A DNA stretch of 64,000 nt from Halosimplex rubrum (lineage in GTDB: Archaea; Halobacteriota; Halobacteria; Halobacteriales; Haloarculaceae), in assembly GCF_013415885.1 (NCBI RefSeq), contig NZ_CP058910.1, positions 3,906,001 through 3,970,000 of the forward strand, read 5' to 3'. This document shows, one piece after another, positions 41,733-51,214 of the stretch (positions are counted from its first letter, which is position 1; every line of letters starts with the position of its first letter). The notes under the pieces are model-generated. The model was not told the DNA's origin. It did no database searches and saw nothing but the letters and a program-made list of their open reading frames with translations. The position numbers and the translations under genes were made by a program.

Positions 41733-42577
41733 GCTCCGCCACCGTCGCCCGGACGGACTTCCGGAGCATCCGGCGCTCGTACGCCGTCGTCGGCGTCGTC
41801 GGGACGTTCGCCGCGATCGTCGCCCTGGCGTTCCTGGGGTCGAGCGAGGTCCACCCCCATCCGGTCCGGACGACCTTCGGCCTCTCGGCGCTGATCGCGT
41901 GGGTGTTCCCGCTGCTGCTCGCGCCGCTGACCTACCTCGCCGTCGCCGGTGACCGCGACCGCGGGTCGATAACCTACTACCTGGGACTGCCCAACACCCG
42001 CGCGGACTACTTCGGTGGCAAGTACGCCACCCGCGCGGCCGTCGGCGCCGCGACGGTGGTCATGGGTGTGGCCGCCGCCTTCGCCGTCGCGCTGGCGACC
42101 TACGAGCACGCGCCCGACCTCGGCCGATTCCTCGTTCTCGGCGCGCTCTCGACGCTGTTCACCCTCGCGATGGTCGGCATCTTCGTCGCCGTCTCCGCGT
42201 CGGTCGCCACCCGCTCGCGGGCGATGATCGGCGTCCTCCTGGCGTACTTCGTCCTCTCGCCGTTCTGGATCGGGCCGCTGCCTGCCCTGAACCTCGGGAC
42301 CGTCCTCGACGCCGTCGCGTCGCTCCCCGGCGTGGCGATCCCGGAGTCGACCCGCGCGCTCGTCGGCGCGCTCTCCCCCGCTGGCGCGTACTTCAACACC
42401 CTCCCGGAACTCGTTTGGGCGGGCGCGCCCGGCCAGTACGAGTCCCTCGCGCAGTTCTCGGACACGCCCGACTACCTGGGCTACGAGCCGTGGTTCAACG
42501 TGCTCGTGATGGCCGTCTGGGCCGTCGGCGCCCCGCTGGTCGGCTACCTCCGGTTCCGCTCGGCGGAACTGGGATAG
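41729..42577 (+). CDS. ABC exporter permease, ABC-2 type
   Basis: The 282-residue membrane protein has six predicted segments (for example YAVVGVVGTFAAIVALAFL and LGALSTLFTLAMVGIFVAV). A loop with DRDRGSITYYLGLPNTRADY is typical of ABC-2 permeases paired with NosF/CcmA-like ATPases. It starts at GTG 41729, which overlaps the ATPase stop. The product should form the exporter with the upstream ATPase. Confidence 0.88.
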   Translation: MSSATVARTDFRSIRRSYAVVGVVGTFAAIVALAFLGSSEVHPHPVRTTFGLSALIAWVFPLLLAPLTYLAVAGDRDRGSITYYLGLPNTRADYFGGKYATRAAVGAATVVMGVAAAFAVALATYEHAPDLGRFLVLGALSTLFTLAMVGIFVAVSASVATRSRAMIGVLLAYFVLSPFWIGPLPALNLGTVLDAVASLPGVAIPESTRALVGALSPAGAYFNTLPELVWAGAPGQYESLAQFSDTPDYLGYEPWFNVLVMAVWAVGAPLVGYLRFRSAELG

Positions 42578-42668
42578 GTCCCCGCTCGGCGGAGGTCCCC
42601 GCCGACGCTTCCGGAATCGACTTACCGGCCCTCCGACAACACGGCCCCAACGACCGCCACACGAACGC

Positions 42669-42740
42669 ATGACCCGACCCAACGACACCGGCGCACGGTC
42701 GACGGACGCACAGCCCCCCACGACGAGGTGGTCGCCGTGA
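42669..42740 (+). CDS. 23-codon leader ORF before the downstream membrane gene
   Basis: The ORF begins MTRPNDTGARSTDAQPP and its TGA overlaps the next gene's GTG (GTGA, 42737). The Shine-Dalgarno-like GAGGTGG (42725-42731) lies within it, five bases before the GTG. It is separated from the permease stop by about 90 bases and has no clear TATA box at the ideal distance. It could be reached from the operon transcript or from its own weak promoter. Confidence 0.45.
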   Translation: MTRPNDTGARSTDAQPPTTRWSP

Positions 42741-43375
42741 GCGACGCCTCCGAGAGCGTCGACCCCGAGGAGCTGCAGCGCCAGCTGTCGGACATCAAGG
42801 GGGCGATGGGACTCGCCGAGCGGTACCCCGGTCGCGCCCGGCTGTGGCTGGTGGCCGGCCTGATAATCGGCGTCGCGGCGCTGCTCGTCCAGGCGACCTT
42901 CTTCCTCTACGAGACGCTCGGCGCGGCCGCCTACGTCGCGATCTGGGGCGCGTTCAGCGTCGTCGCGGTCGCGACGCTGTGGCTGGTCTCCGCGCGGCTC
43001 CCGAGCAGCGAGGCCCCCGAGGGGGCGCCGAGCTGGCGGGTCATCTACGGGTCGCTCGGGGCCTTCGTCGTCGCCGCGACCGGCGTCACGGGCGACGCGG
43101 CCGGCCAGATCCCCGGCCTCGACCGCGCGCTGCTGTACTTCGGGCTGGTCATCGCGACGGTCGGGCTGGGCCTGCTGGTGACCGGCGCCGTCCTCGTGAC
43201 CTACCGGGTCCGTCGCCGCGACCGACTGGTGTTCTACGCCGGCGGCGCGTGGGTCCTGTTGTTCGCGTCGGCGCTCCCGAACGTCGAGATACTGCGGTAC
43301 GTCGGCGTCGGCGTCTTCGGCATCCTCTTCAGCGTGTACGCGATAGCCGCCTACGTGTACCTGACGCGGGCCTGA
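42737..43375 (+). CDS. Six-segment membrane protein of the exporter operon
   Basis: The 212-residue protein begins with a soluble helix (DPEELQRQLSDIKGAMGLAE) and has about six hydrophobic segments (LWLVAGLIIGVAALLVQATF, AYVAIWGAFSVVAVATLWLV, LGLLVTGAVLVTYRV and others). The GTG at 42737 is chosen over the GTG at 42728 because GAGGTGG is at good spacing. The regulator gene follows after three bases, so the two are co-translated. It may be a sensor or partner for the regulator. No family was recognised. Confidence 0.78.
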   Translation: MSDASESVDPEELQRQLSDIKGAMGLAERYPGRARLWLVAGLIIGVAALLVQATFFLYETLGAAAYVAIWGAFSVVAVATLWLVSARLPSSEAPEGAPSWRVIYGSLGAFVVAATGVTGDAAGQIPGLDRALLYFGLVIATVGLGLLVTGAVLVTYRVRRRDRLVFYAGGAWVLLFASALPNVEILRYVGVGVFGILFSVYAIAAYVYLTRA

Positions 43376-43378
43376 CCC

Positions 43379-43666
43379 ATGGACTTCGACAAACTCGTCC
43401 ACCAGCCGACGCGACTCCAGATCTTCGCCTACCTCTACCGCCACGGCGAGACGAGTTTCCCCGACCTGAAGGAGGCCCTGGACGTGACCGAGGGTAACCT
43501 CGCCAGCCACATCGGGAAGATGGAGGACGCCGACTGCGTCGCCGTCGAGAAACAGTTCGTCGACCGCAAACCGCAGACCACCTACGAGCTCACCGACCGC
43601 GGCCGCGAGACGTTCGAAGCACACATCGGAACGCTCGAAGCGCTGATCGACGACCTGAACGAGTGA
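43379..43666 (+). CDS. Winged-helix transcriptional regulator
   Basis: The 95-residue protein is a compact winged-helix DNA-binding domain of the MarR/ArsR-like type. It has PTRLQIFAYLYRHGETSFPD, the recognition helix region EGNLASHIGKMEDADCVAVE and the wing PQTTYELTDRGRETFEA. No separate ligand domain is present. It ends the exporter operon. Small regulators placed like this usually control their own operon, so it is the first candidate for the palindromes at 40588-40620. Confidence 0.9.
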   Translation: MDFDKLVHQPTRLQIFAYLYRHGETSFPDLKEALDVTEGNLASHIGKMEDADCVAVEKQFVDRKPQTTYELTDRGRETFEAHIGTLEALIDDLNE

Positions 43667-43827
43667 GCGGTCGCTCGCGACTGGAGAGACCGCCACGCGA
43701 AAGAGATGACCTCACTCGAACGAACGGAGAGAGCGGCGGCGGCCCCGCTCGCTTGTCTGGTCGTCGCTTCCCTGTGCGTCGGATCTCGGACCGGTGAGCG
43801 CGACCGATGGACGACCGGTCACGCTCG

Positions 43828-45591
43828 TCAGTCGGCCGCGCCCTCGTGGATCGCCTCGCCGCGATACAGCCGCTCGGCGATGGTGAACGTCTGTTCGGCC
43901 TCCCGCCTGGTCGGGAAGTGCGCGGCCATGTACCTGCCAGGCGCGACCAGGGCGAGTCGGCGCTCGCGGTCGCGCTCGGCGGCCTCGAACTGCGCGAACC
44001 CGGCCTCGACGTTCTGGAGGGTGTGGAAGCCGGCGTCCTCCCGCAGGAGCCCCTCGGCCATCGTCCGTTTCAGGGCCTCGGGGTCGCCGCCGGCGTCGAA
44101 GTGACGACCGACGATCCGTCCGGCCTCGTCGACGCGACCCTGCTCGTCGAACGTCTCCAGCAGGCGCTCGCGCAGTTCCGCGGGGTCGTCGCCCTCGCCG
44201 GCGCCGACTTCCGGCAGCGGCGCCGCCGGTCGGTTGAGAAAGCGGTCCAGATACACCGACATCGCCCCCTGCCAGCAGGCCCGATAGAGGTCGTCGGCGT
44301 CGGTGCGACCCGCCAGTTGCTCGACCGCGTTGGCAAAGGAGAACGTGTGATGGACCGTGTTCCAGTCGCCGAACTCGTTGCTGGTCGCGAACCCCGCGAC
44401 CCGCCGGAGCGCCGCCACGGCGACGGCGTGGGCCAGCTGCTCGGTCGTCGCACCCTCGCGGATGGCGTCACGGAGCGCCTCGTCGATGGCGTGGGGGTCG
44501 TCGCCCAGCAGCCGGTCGACGAAGCCGTCGGGTCGAGCCCAGGACTTCCCGGCGCCCGCCGCGGCCAGGTCGGGGATGTCGTCGGCGGCGTCGAAACAGA
44601 GTTGCGACACGTCGACCGGCTGGCGCCAGGAACTGGTCTCCTCCGCCCGGGAGCCGTCCGTGATCGCGTCGACCGTCGAGGCGAGCACGTCCGGCGCCCG
44701 CTCCCAGCCGACGTGGTCGAGCGTCTCGAACGCTTTGTTGACGAAGTCGACCGTGTGACTGCCGTTCATGTAGAGGTGGTCGGTCGCGGCGGCGACGAGG
44801 ACCTCCACGAGGTCTTCCGGAGGGAGCGTCGCGGTCGCCGCCCGCAGGCAGCGCTCGGCGCCGTCGCTGTCGCGGACCTCGCAGGTCTCGCGGAACCACG
44901 ACTTGAGTCGCTCCTTGCCGAGGTCCTCGTTGCCCAGCGCGTACTGGTCGAACCTGGGGGGTTCGCCCGCGCAGTTTGCCGCCACCTCGCGGGCGCCGAC
45001 GAACATCGCCCGTCGCTTCTCGTCGCGGTCGACCTGGCCGTAGAGGTTCGCCATCGCACCCAGCGTCGTCAGCCCCCGCCCCCAGCCGTCCGCCCGATAC
45101 TTCGTCCCGAAGTCGACCGCCGTCTCCAGCGGCGTCGTGAACCCTTCCCCGTGGTGGTCGAGGTGGATCGCGCTCTTGGCGAGCACGAGCGAGAGGGTCT
45201 CGGCCATGCCGTCGACCAGCCGGTTGCGCCAGTGGACTTCCGGTGCCACGTCCTGCTCGGGGTCGGGGTCGACGTACACCGTGCCGTCCCGGATCGCCGT
45301 CGGGAACGTCTGCACGTCGTCGGCCCAGATATCGAAGGTGTCCCCGCAGGACAGTTCGAACCGCGCGTGGTGCCAGTGACAGGTGAGCAGGCCGTCCTCG
45401 ACGCTCCCCTTCGCGAGCGGGAACCCCATGTGCGGACAGCGGTTGTCGACCCCGTACACCTCTCCCTCGTGATGAAAGAGGGCGACGCTGTGGCCGCCGA
45501 CGGTCGTCACCGCGCGCCCCTCCTCTCGCAGGGTCGGCAGGTCGGCGGCCGCCTCGTACCCCTCCGGCCCGTCCGTGGACTCCGTTGCCAT
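43828..45591 (-). CDS. Rieske [2Fe-2S] domain fused to a large helical domain
   Basis: The 587-residue protein has a Rieske ferredoxin-type domain at residues 10-105. The cluster ligands are in DNRCPHMGFP and LTCHWHHARFEL (C-x-H and C-x2-H). The remaining 480 residues are mostly helical, with histidine-containing stretches such as HLYMNGSHTVDFVNKAFE and DWNTVHHTFSFANAVEQL. They match no oxygenase catalytic domain that I recognise. The partner domain could be a novel cofactor enzyme. The ATG at 45591 is clear. No reductase gene lies nearby. Confidence 0.85.
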   Translation of the reverse strand: MATESTDGPEGYEAAADLPTLREEGRAVTTVGGHSVALFHHEGEVYGVDNRCPHMGFPLAKGSVEDGLLTCHWHHARFELSCGDTFDIWADDVQTFPTAIRDGTVYVDPDPEQDVAPEVHWRNRLVDGMAETLSLVLAKSAIHLDHHGEGFTTPLETAVDFGTKYRADGWGRGLTTLGAMANLYGQVDRDEKRRAMFVGAREVAANCAGEPPRFDQYALGNEDLGKERLKSWFRETCEVRDSDGAERCLRAATATLPPEDLVEVLVAAATDHLYMNGSHTVDFVNKAFETLDHVGWERAPDVLASTVDAITDGSRAEETSSWRQPVDVSQLCFDAADDIPDLAAAGAGKSWARPDGFVDRLLGDDPHAIDEALRDAIREGATTEQLAHAVAVAALRRVAGFATSNEFGDWNTVHHTFSFANAVEQLAGRTDADDLYRACWQGAMSVYLDRFLNRPAAPLPEVGAGEGDDPAELRERLLETFDEQGRVDEAGRIVGRHFDAGGDPEALKRTMAEGLLREDAGFHTLQNVEAGFAQFEAAERDRERRLALVAPGRYMAAHFPTRREAEQTFTIAERLYRGEAIHEGAAD

Positions 45592-45738
45592 ACCTCACGG
45601 GTCGGGCGCCGGAAGTAAAGACGTTCGCTGAAGGTCGTTTTTGAAATCCAGCGATCACTTCGGTGAGGAGGGAAAACGTGATTTCGAACCGACACTAACT
45701 CCGCGTATGGGCCGCTGGATACGCTCACGGGTCTCGGG

Positions 45739-46005
45739 ATGGTGGTTGTGTATCTGGGCGTACTCGGGCTGGCGGGCTGGGCGATCTACCTCAGGGTCAG
45801 ACACCGCGTCCACTACGGCCTCTCGGCGTTCGGGCTGGGTGGGCCGAGCGACACCGACCCGGAGGCGATGACGAACTGCCCCGAGTGCGGCGCTCGTAAC
45901 GACGGGGAGCGGACGGTCTGTCGGTACCGCTCGGAGCCGCTGGACCGGGACCGCGACGAGTCCGCGGAGCGGTGGAGTCGCCTCCGCTCGGACGGGACGG
46001 AGTGA
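45739..46005 (+). CDS. Small membrane-anchored zinc-ribbon protein with one cysteine missing
   Basis: The 88-residue protein has an N-terminal helix (MVVVYLGVLGLAGWAIYLRV) and a ribbon (NCPECGARNDGERTVCRYRS). The second pair, normally C-x2-C, reads CRYR, so the fourth ligand is arginine (CGC, one base from TGC). Either the site is degenerate or zinc is held differently. The start is uncertain: ATG 45739 is the first in frame, while ATG 45707 opens a different frame with unnatural composition. Confidence 0.6.
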   Translation: MVVVYLGVLGLAGWAIYLRVRHRVHYGLSAFGLGGPSDTDPEAMTNCPECGARNDGERTVCRYRSEPLDRDRDESAERWSRLRSDGTE

Positions 46006-46059
46006 GCGACGGGGCTCGGCGACCACAGGGTTATCCGCGCCGGATTCCAAATACGCGGG

Positions 46060-46659
46060 ATGCCAGACGACAGAGCGGGGAGAGACAAACAGGCCCGAGA
46101 CGAGGAGAACCGACAGCGGATGCGAGCGATGCTGGAGGAACTCGAACGCGGCGACGAGACGGAGCCGCCGATCGAGGAGGGAGAACTAGAGGATCTCGAC
46201 GCGGAACTCGAGACCGTCGAGTTCCCGGCGACGGGGCTGGAACTCGTCGAGGCGGTCGGCTCCCACGAGGTCGAGTCCGCGGAGGGGACCCGCGACCTGG
46301 CGGAGCTGCTCCCGCGCTCGGAGCGCGAGGCGTACGACTCGCCCGAGGCGGTCCGCGCGCGCGTCCAGCGCCCGACGGTCGCCGCGGCGATGCGACGGAT
46401 CGTCGAGGCGGCCGACGAACTCCGGAGCGCCGAGTTCGGGAGTTCCCAGCGCGAGGGGTACGAGCGGACCTTCCGGGAGCTCAAGGCGATCGACGCCGTC
46501 GACGACGACGAGGGGATCCCGGTCGTCGCCGACTGGGTCGTCGAGCGCATCCGCGAGAAGGAGACGCTCCCGGGCTCGCGCGACGTGCGCCGGCGGGCGG
46601 CGAAGTTCTGCCGGTCGAACGGCTACGAGGTCCGCAACGACGAGTGGCTCGGCGTGTGA
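46060..46659 (+). CDS. Haloarchaeal conserved protein, DUF5789-like
   Basis: The 199-residue acidic soluble protein begins MPDDRAGRDKQARDEENRQR with a charged helix. It then has LDAELETVEFPATGLELVEA, SPEAVRARVQRPTVAAAMRR and VRRRAAKFCRSNGYEVRNDE. The order matches the haloarchaeal family that I remember as DUF5789. No function is known to me. It has no membrane segment or metal motif. It lies 54 bases after the zinc-ribbon gene. Confidence 0.75.
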   Translation: MPDDRAGRDKQARDEENRQRMRAMLEELERGDETEPPIEEGELEDLDAELETVEFPATGLELVEAVGSHEVESAEGTRDLAELLPRSEREAYDSPEAVRARVQRPTVAAAMRRIVEAADELRSAEFGSSQREGYERTFRELKAIDAVDDDEGIPVVADWVVERIREKETLPGSRDVRRRAAKFCRSNGYEVRNDEWLGV

Positions 46660-46721
46660 ACGCGCGCGCTCGACCGCGGGACCGCCCACAGTGATTTCTC
46701 CCTCGGCCGTGACCGGCCGAT

Positions 46722-47342
46722 ATGGAACGCGTCGCGTTCGACGACGCCGGCGAGACGACCGACGGACCGACGACCGACATCGACCGCCGCGGGTTGTCCG
46801 GCCCGCTCGAAACGGACGGCGTCGCGATCAACCGCTACCGCGTCCCGCCCGGGGAGGGGCTCCCCAGCGGGCTCCACGCTCACGCCGACCAGGAGGAGGT
46901 CTTCGTCGTCCTCGACGGCACCGCGACCTTCGAGACGTTGCCCGGTCGCGAGCCCGACACTGAGGGCGGCGACCCACGGACCGGTCGCGAGGTCACCGTC
47001 GAGGCGGGCGAGGCGGTCCGGTTCGCGCCCGGCGAGTACCAGTCGGGGTACAACCGCGGGAGCGACGACCTGGTGGCGCTCGCGGTCGGCGCGCCCCGCG
47101 AGACCGCGGACGTTCGCGTCCCCGTCCGCTGTCCCGACTGCGGCGAGGCCGACTTCGCGCTCGACGCCGGGGGCGACACGCTCGCCTTTCGCTGCCCGGA
47201 CTGCGACGCCGAACGCGTCCCCGCGCCCTGTCCCGACTGCGGGAGCGGCGCGATGACGCTGACGCTCGACGACGACGGTGCGGTCGTCGCGGCCTGTGAG
47301 GGCTGTACGTCGACGTTCGGCGAGCCGCCGTATCGGCGGTGA
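46722..47342 (+). CDS. Cupin-domain protein with two C-terminal zinc ribbons
   Basis: The 206-residue protein has a cupin barrel (residues 30-130), with metal-site motif GLHAHADQEEVFVVLDGTAT and the second motif near VRFAPGEYQSGYN. Two zinc ribbons follow: CPDCGEADFALDA paired with RCPDCDAE, and CPDCGSGAMTLTL paired with CEGCTSTF. The combination suggests a regulatory or binding role rather than simple catalysis, but no ligand can be named. It is followed 61 bases later by dnaJ on the same strand. Confidence 0.83.
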   Translation: MERVAFDDAGETTDGPTTDIDRRGLSGPLETDGVAINRYRVPPGEGLPSGLHAHADQEEVFVVLDGTATFETLPGREPDTEGGDPRTGREVTVEAGEAVRFAPGEYQSGYNRGSDDLVALAVGAPRETADVRVPVRCPDCGEADFALDAGGDTLAFRCPDCDAERVPAPCPDCGSGAMTLTLDDDGAVVAACEGCTSTFGEPPYRR

Positions 47343-47403
47343 GCGCGGACGAGTCCAGACCCGCTCTATTGAAGTACCTCAATCGTCTACACCGGCACAA
47401 GCG

Positions 47404-48570
<1,167 letters not shown>

Positions 48571-48571
48571 A

Positions 48572-48644
48572 CCATCTTTTTCCCGCCCGGGTTTCCTCGG
48601 TCGCCTACGGCGACCTGCGGGGAACCCGTGCGGGAAAAACATGG
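48572..48644. terminator. Large hairpin with T5 and A5 runs after dnaJ
   Basis: A 73-base imperfect palindrome begins two bases after the dnaJ stop. CCATCTTTTTCCCGC pairs with GCGGGAAAAACATGG. The inner arms are GGGTTTCCTCGGTCGCC and GGCGACCTGCGGGGAACCC. The T5 run at 48577-48581 could end dnaJ transcription, since archaeal terminators are T-rich. The symmetry also resembles small dispersed palindromic elements. Confidence 0.6.
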
Positions 48645-49219
48645 GTGAAAAAGGCCGCCTCCGCGGGGCTTCGCCCCGCTCCGGCGGAAGAACCGGCGCC
48701 TCCGGCGCCGGATGCTAACTACAGAGTGTTGTGGTTGCAGTGCCGTCGGCGCGTGCTGTCGAGCGTGCCCGCCTTTTGGCGGGCCGCTCGAAATAGCCGC
48801 GCGAGGGATGAGAGAGCCGAAGGCGAGCGAATCGGCTGGGGAGGCTCGTGGCTGCCTGCGGTGCTGTGCGGGGCGGTTACCGTTGCGGTGCCGTGCGGTC
48901 CCTGGCGTCCTCGTGAGCGAAGCGAACGAGGGCTCAGGAGAGCTTGCTCTCCTGGTGGACTGAACGGGCGAGGCGCGCTCGCGCCGGTAGTCGCCTGAGC
49001 GGGCACTATCCGCGCGGGCGGTGCCGAGAGCGCGGATATCCCGCTCAGCGACCGCGAGCGCGTCGAGGGCGTTCATCGCTTGCCATCGACTGCGGTGCTG
49101 TCGTCTCCGTTTCTTTCACGCACCAACTGACCGAAACTACTGCTCAACTCGCACGCGTATCTCTCACTATCGCTCCCGGACCCCGGCACCTAACTACCCG
49201 GCGCGAGTGGCCACCGGTA
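48645..49219. other. Gene-free GC-rich region with several palindromes
   Basis: About 575 bases carry no ORF of natural composition. Visible structures include GGGGCTTCGCCCC near 48676, GTGAGCGAAGCGAAC near 48915, AGGAGAGCTTGCTCTCCT near 48939, and an inverted repeat TGAGCGGG...TATCCGCGC / GCGCGGATATCCCGCTCA at about 48997-49049. The segment looks like non-coding repeat or structured RNA. I could not match it to 7S RNA, RNase P RNA or a tRNA. Confidence 0.5.
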
Positions 49220-49747
49220 ATGGCGAGCAGTCGCTCCGGACTGGTCGGTGACGAGCGCGGCGGCGTCGAGCGATGGGTGGTCTGGCTGGTCGCGCTCGCC
49301 GTCGTGGGCGGACTCGTCGGCTCGGTCGTCTACCTCGACGACGAACTCCGCCGGGACAGTCCCGGCGCCGACTTCTCGGTGTCGTTCGACGCCGATGCGG
49401 GCGCGTTGACGGTCGAACACGCCGGCGGCGATCCGATCGCCGACCGGACGACCGAGCGGCTGTCCGTTGCCGTCCGCGACGGATCGACCGGTACCGGCGA
49501 GGAAGTCGTCTGGGTCGGCGATTCACCCGGCGCGACCGAGCGCGGGGTGGGGTACCCCGTTCGGCCGGGCGACTCGCTGACGGTCGACGACCCCCGCGTG
49601 GACGCCGACGGCGACGGGAGCTACCTGGACGCCGAGCGCAGCGTCGGCTTCTATCTGGAGTCGGGCGACTCGGTGCGTGTGGTGTGGACCGGGTCGATGC
49701 GCGGGACGACCCAGACCGTGACGCTCGCGAACGCGACGCTGGGGTAG
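49220..49747 (+). CDS. Type IV pilin-like single-pass protein
   Basis: The 175-residue protein has a short positive N-terminus, then one hydrophobic helix (WVVWLVALAVVGGLVGSVVY). An exported-looking beta-rich domain follows (FSVSFDADAGALTVEHAGGD). The layout resembles archaeal type IV pilins, in which the helix follows the prepilin cleavage site. The cleavage motif is not canonical (VGDERGGVERW), so processing is doubtful. The ATG at 49220 is preferred because the upstream extension is in repeat-rich DNA. No pilus assembly gene is nearby. Confidence 0.62.
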   Translation: MASSRSGLVGDERGGVERWVVWLVALAVVGGLVGSVVYLDDELRRDSPGADFSVSFDADAGALTVEHAGGDPIADRTTERLSVAVRDGSTGTGEEVVWVGDSPGATERGVGYPVRPGDSLTVDDPRVDADGDGSYLDAERSVGFYLESGDSVRVVWTGSMRGTTQTVTLANATLG

Positions 49748-49873
49748 TCGGACCGTTCTCCCCGTCGCTGCGACCGCGCGCTGGGACCCTCCGACGCGCT
49801 CGCTCACTCGCTCGTCGCCCGAGGCCCTCCGCTCGATAGCACGCGCTATGAAAAATCGCCGAGTTCGCGCCGC

Positions 49874-51070
49874 TCAGACACCCTTTCGCATCAGGTGACT
49901 GCGGAGCACGTCGTTCTCCTTGGTGCCGGCGACGGGGTTGACGAGGACGACGGTGTCGTCGCTGCCGAGGTGGCCGCCGTCGGCGAGCTCCTGCGCGGCC
50001 GCGGCACCGACCCCACCTGTCGCGCTCGCCTCGATGCCCTCCGCGTTCAGCTGGACCGCGGCTTCCAGCGCGTCGTCGTCGCCGGCGCCGACCGCCCAGC
50101 CGCCGGTGTCGCGCACGGCGTCGAGGGCGAGCGCACCGCCGGCGGGGTCCGGAACTTCGAGCGCGCCGATCAGGGTGTCCGGCCGCTCCCAGGTCTCGGT
50201 GTCGTCGTCGCCCGCGTCGTCGGCGGCGACGACCGGGGCGCAGTCCTCGGGCTGGGCGACGTGGAGCGCGGGGGTGTCGTCGACGGGCCCCGCCTCCCGC
50301 AGTTGCTCGGCGGCGAGGTGGCTGCCGACGACGCCGAGGCCGTGGGCCGTCGGGTGGACGACCGCGTCGGGGACCGCCCAGTCGAGTTGCTCGACGACTT
50401 CGAACAGGAGCGTCTTCGCGCCCTCGTGGCGATAGGGGGTGTCGAAGGGTGCCAGCGAGTGCCAGCCGGCGTTGGCCTCGTCGCTCATCGCGCCCTCGAA
50501 GGCCTCGACCGCGTCGGGATAGCGGCCCTCGACGACGCTCATGTCGCCGCCGTGGACGTTGGTCATGGCCTTGGCGACGAACGTCGAGCGGGTCGGGACG
50601 AACGCCTCCGACTCCAGACCGGCGCGGGCGGCGTAGGCGGCGGCGCTCTGGCCGGCGTCGCCGGTGGTCGGGAGCGCGACCTTCTCGGCGCCGTGGTCGC
50701 GGGCGGCGGTCACGGCCAGCGCGGTCCCGCGGTCGGCGGTCGTGCCGGTCGGGTTCGCCCCCTCGTCTTTGACGTAGACGGCGCCGACGCCCAGTGCCTC
50801 GGCGAACTCGGGGGCGGGGATCAGCGGCGTCGTCCCCTCGTCGAGGGTCACGAGGGCGTCGGCGGGGAACGGCAGCAGGTCCGAAAACCGGGCGAGGCCG
50901 TCGAAGCGCGCCGCGGCGAGCGACTCGCGGGTCACGTCGGCGGCCGCGGGATCGTAGCTCGCGCGGAGGGCGCCGCCGCAGTCGGGACAGCGTCCCGGGA
51001 CGGCCGCGGGGTCGTGGGTCGCCTCGCAGTCGACGCAGGCGAGGCCGTCGAGCGACGTGGTGGTGTCCAT
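49874..51070 (-). CDS. Threonine-synthase-like PLP-fold protein lacking the PLP lysine
   Basis: The 398-residue protein has an N-terminal zinc ribbon (CVDCEATHDPAA and RCPDCGG), as in archaeal threonine synthases, followed by the fold-type II core. KDEGANPTGTTADRGTALAV aligns with the usual KDE-NPTGSFKDRG segment. The lysine that binds pyridoxal phosphate is alanine (Ala112). The phosphate loop TTGDAGQSAAAYAARAG is kept. Threonine synthesis is therefore unlikely unless another lysine substitutes. It could be a binding or regulatory protein. Confidence 0.82.
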   Translation of the reverse strand: MDTTTSLDGLACVDCEATHDPAAVPGRCPDCGGALRASYDPAAADVTRESLAAARFDGLARFSDLLPFPADALVTLDEGTTPLIPAPEFAEALGVGAVYVKDEGANPTGTTADRGTALAVTAARDHGAEKVALPTTGDAGQSAAAYAARAGLESEAFVPTRSTFVAKAMTNVHGGDMSVVEGRYPDAVEAFEGAMSDEANAGWHSLAPFDTPYRHEGAKTLLFEVVEQLDWAVPDAVVHPTAHGLGVVGSHLAAEQLREAGPVDDTPALHVAQPEDCAPVVAADDAGDDDTETWERPDTLIGALEVPDPAGGALALDAVRDTGGWAVGAGDDDALEAAVQLNAEGIEASATGGVGAAAAQELADGGHLGSDDTVVLVNPVAGTKENDVLRSHLMRKGV

Positions 51071-51214
51071 ATCGGGCTCGCGGGCTCGGACCGACTAAGC
51101 ACTGTTCGTTCGCGGTCGTCGGCGGGGCGAACGCGTTCGCGAGCGGGGATCCGGGACCCGCCGCGAGCGGGCCGAGACGGGGGCGTTTAGTGAGTCCGCT
51201 CCGTGGGAACGGGT

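Noticed and set aside
45641-45871. ORF from ATG 45707 (MGRWIRSRVSG...) as the real start of the zinc-ribbon gene
   Set aside because: It is in a different frame, soon becomes Arg/Ser/Thr-rich, and ends without the ribbon. A frameshift could join it, but nothing in the sequence demands it.
48645-49219. RNase P RNA or 7S RNA gene
   Set aside because: No conserved core such as GAGGAAAGUC or an SRP-type S domain could be found by eye.
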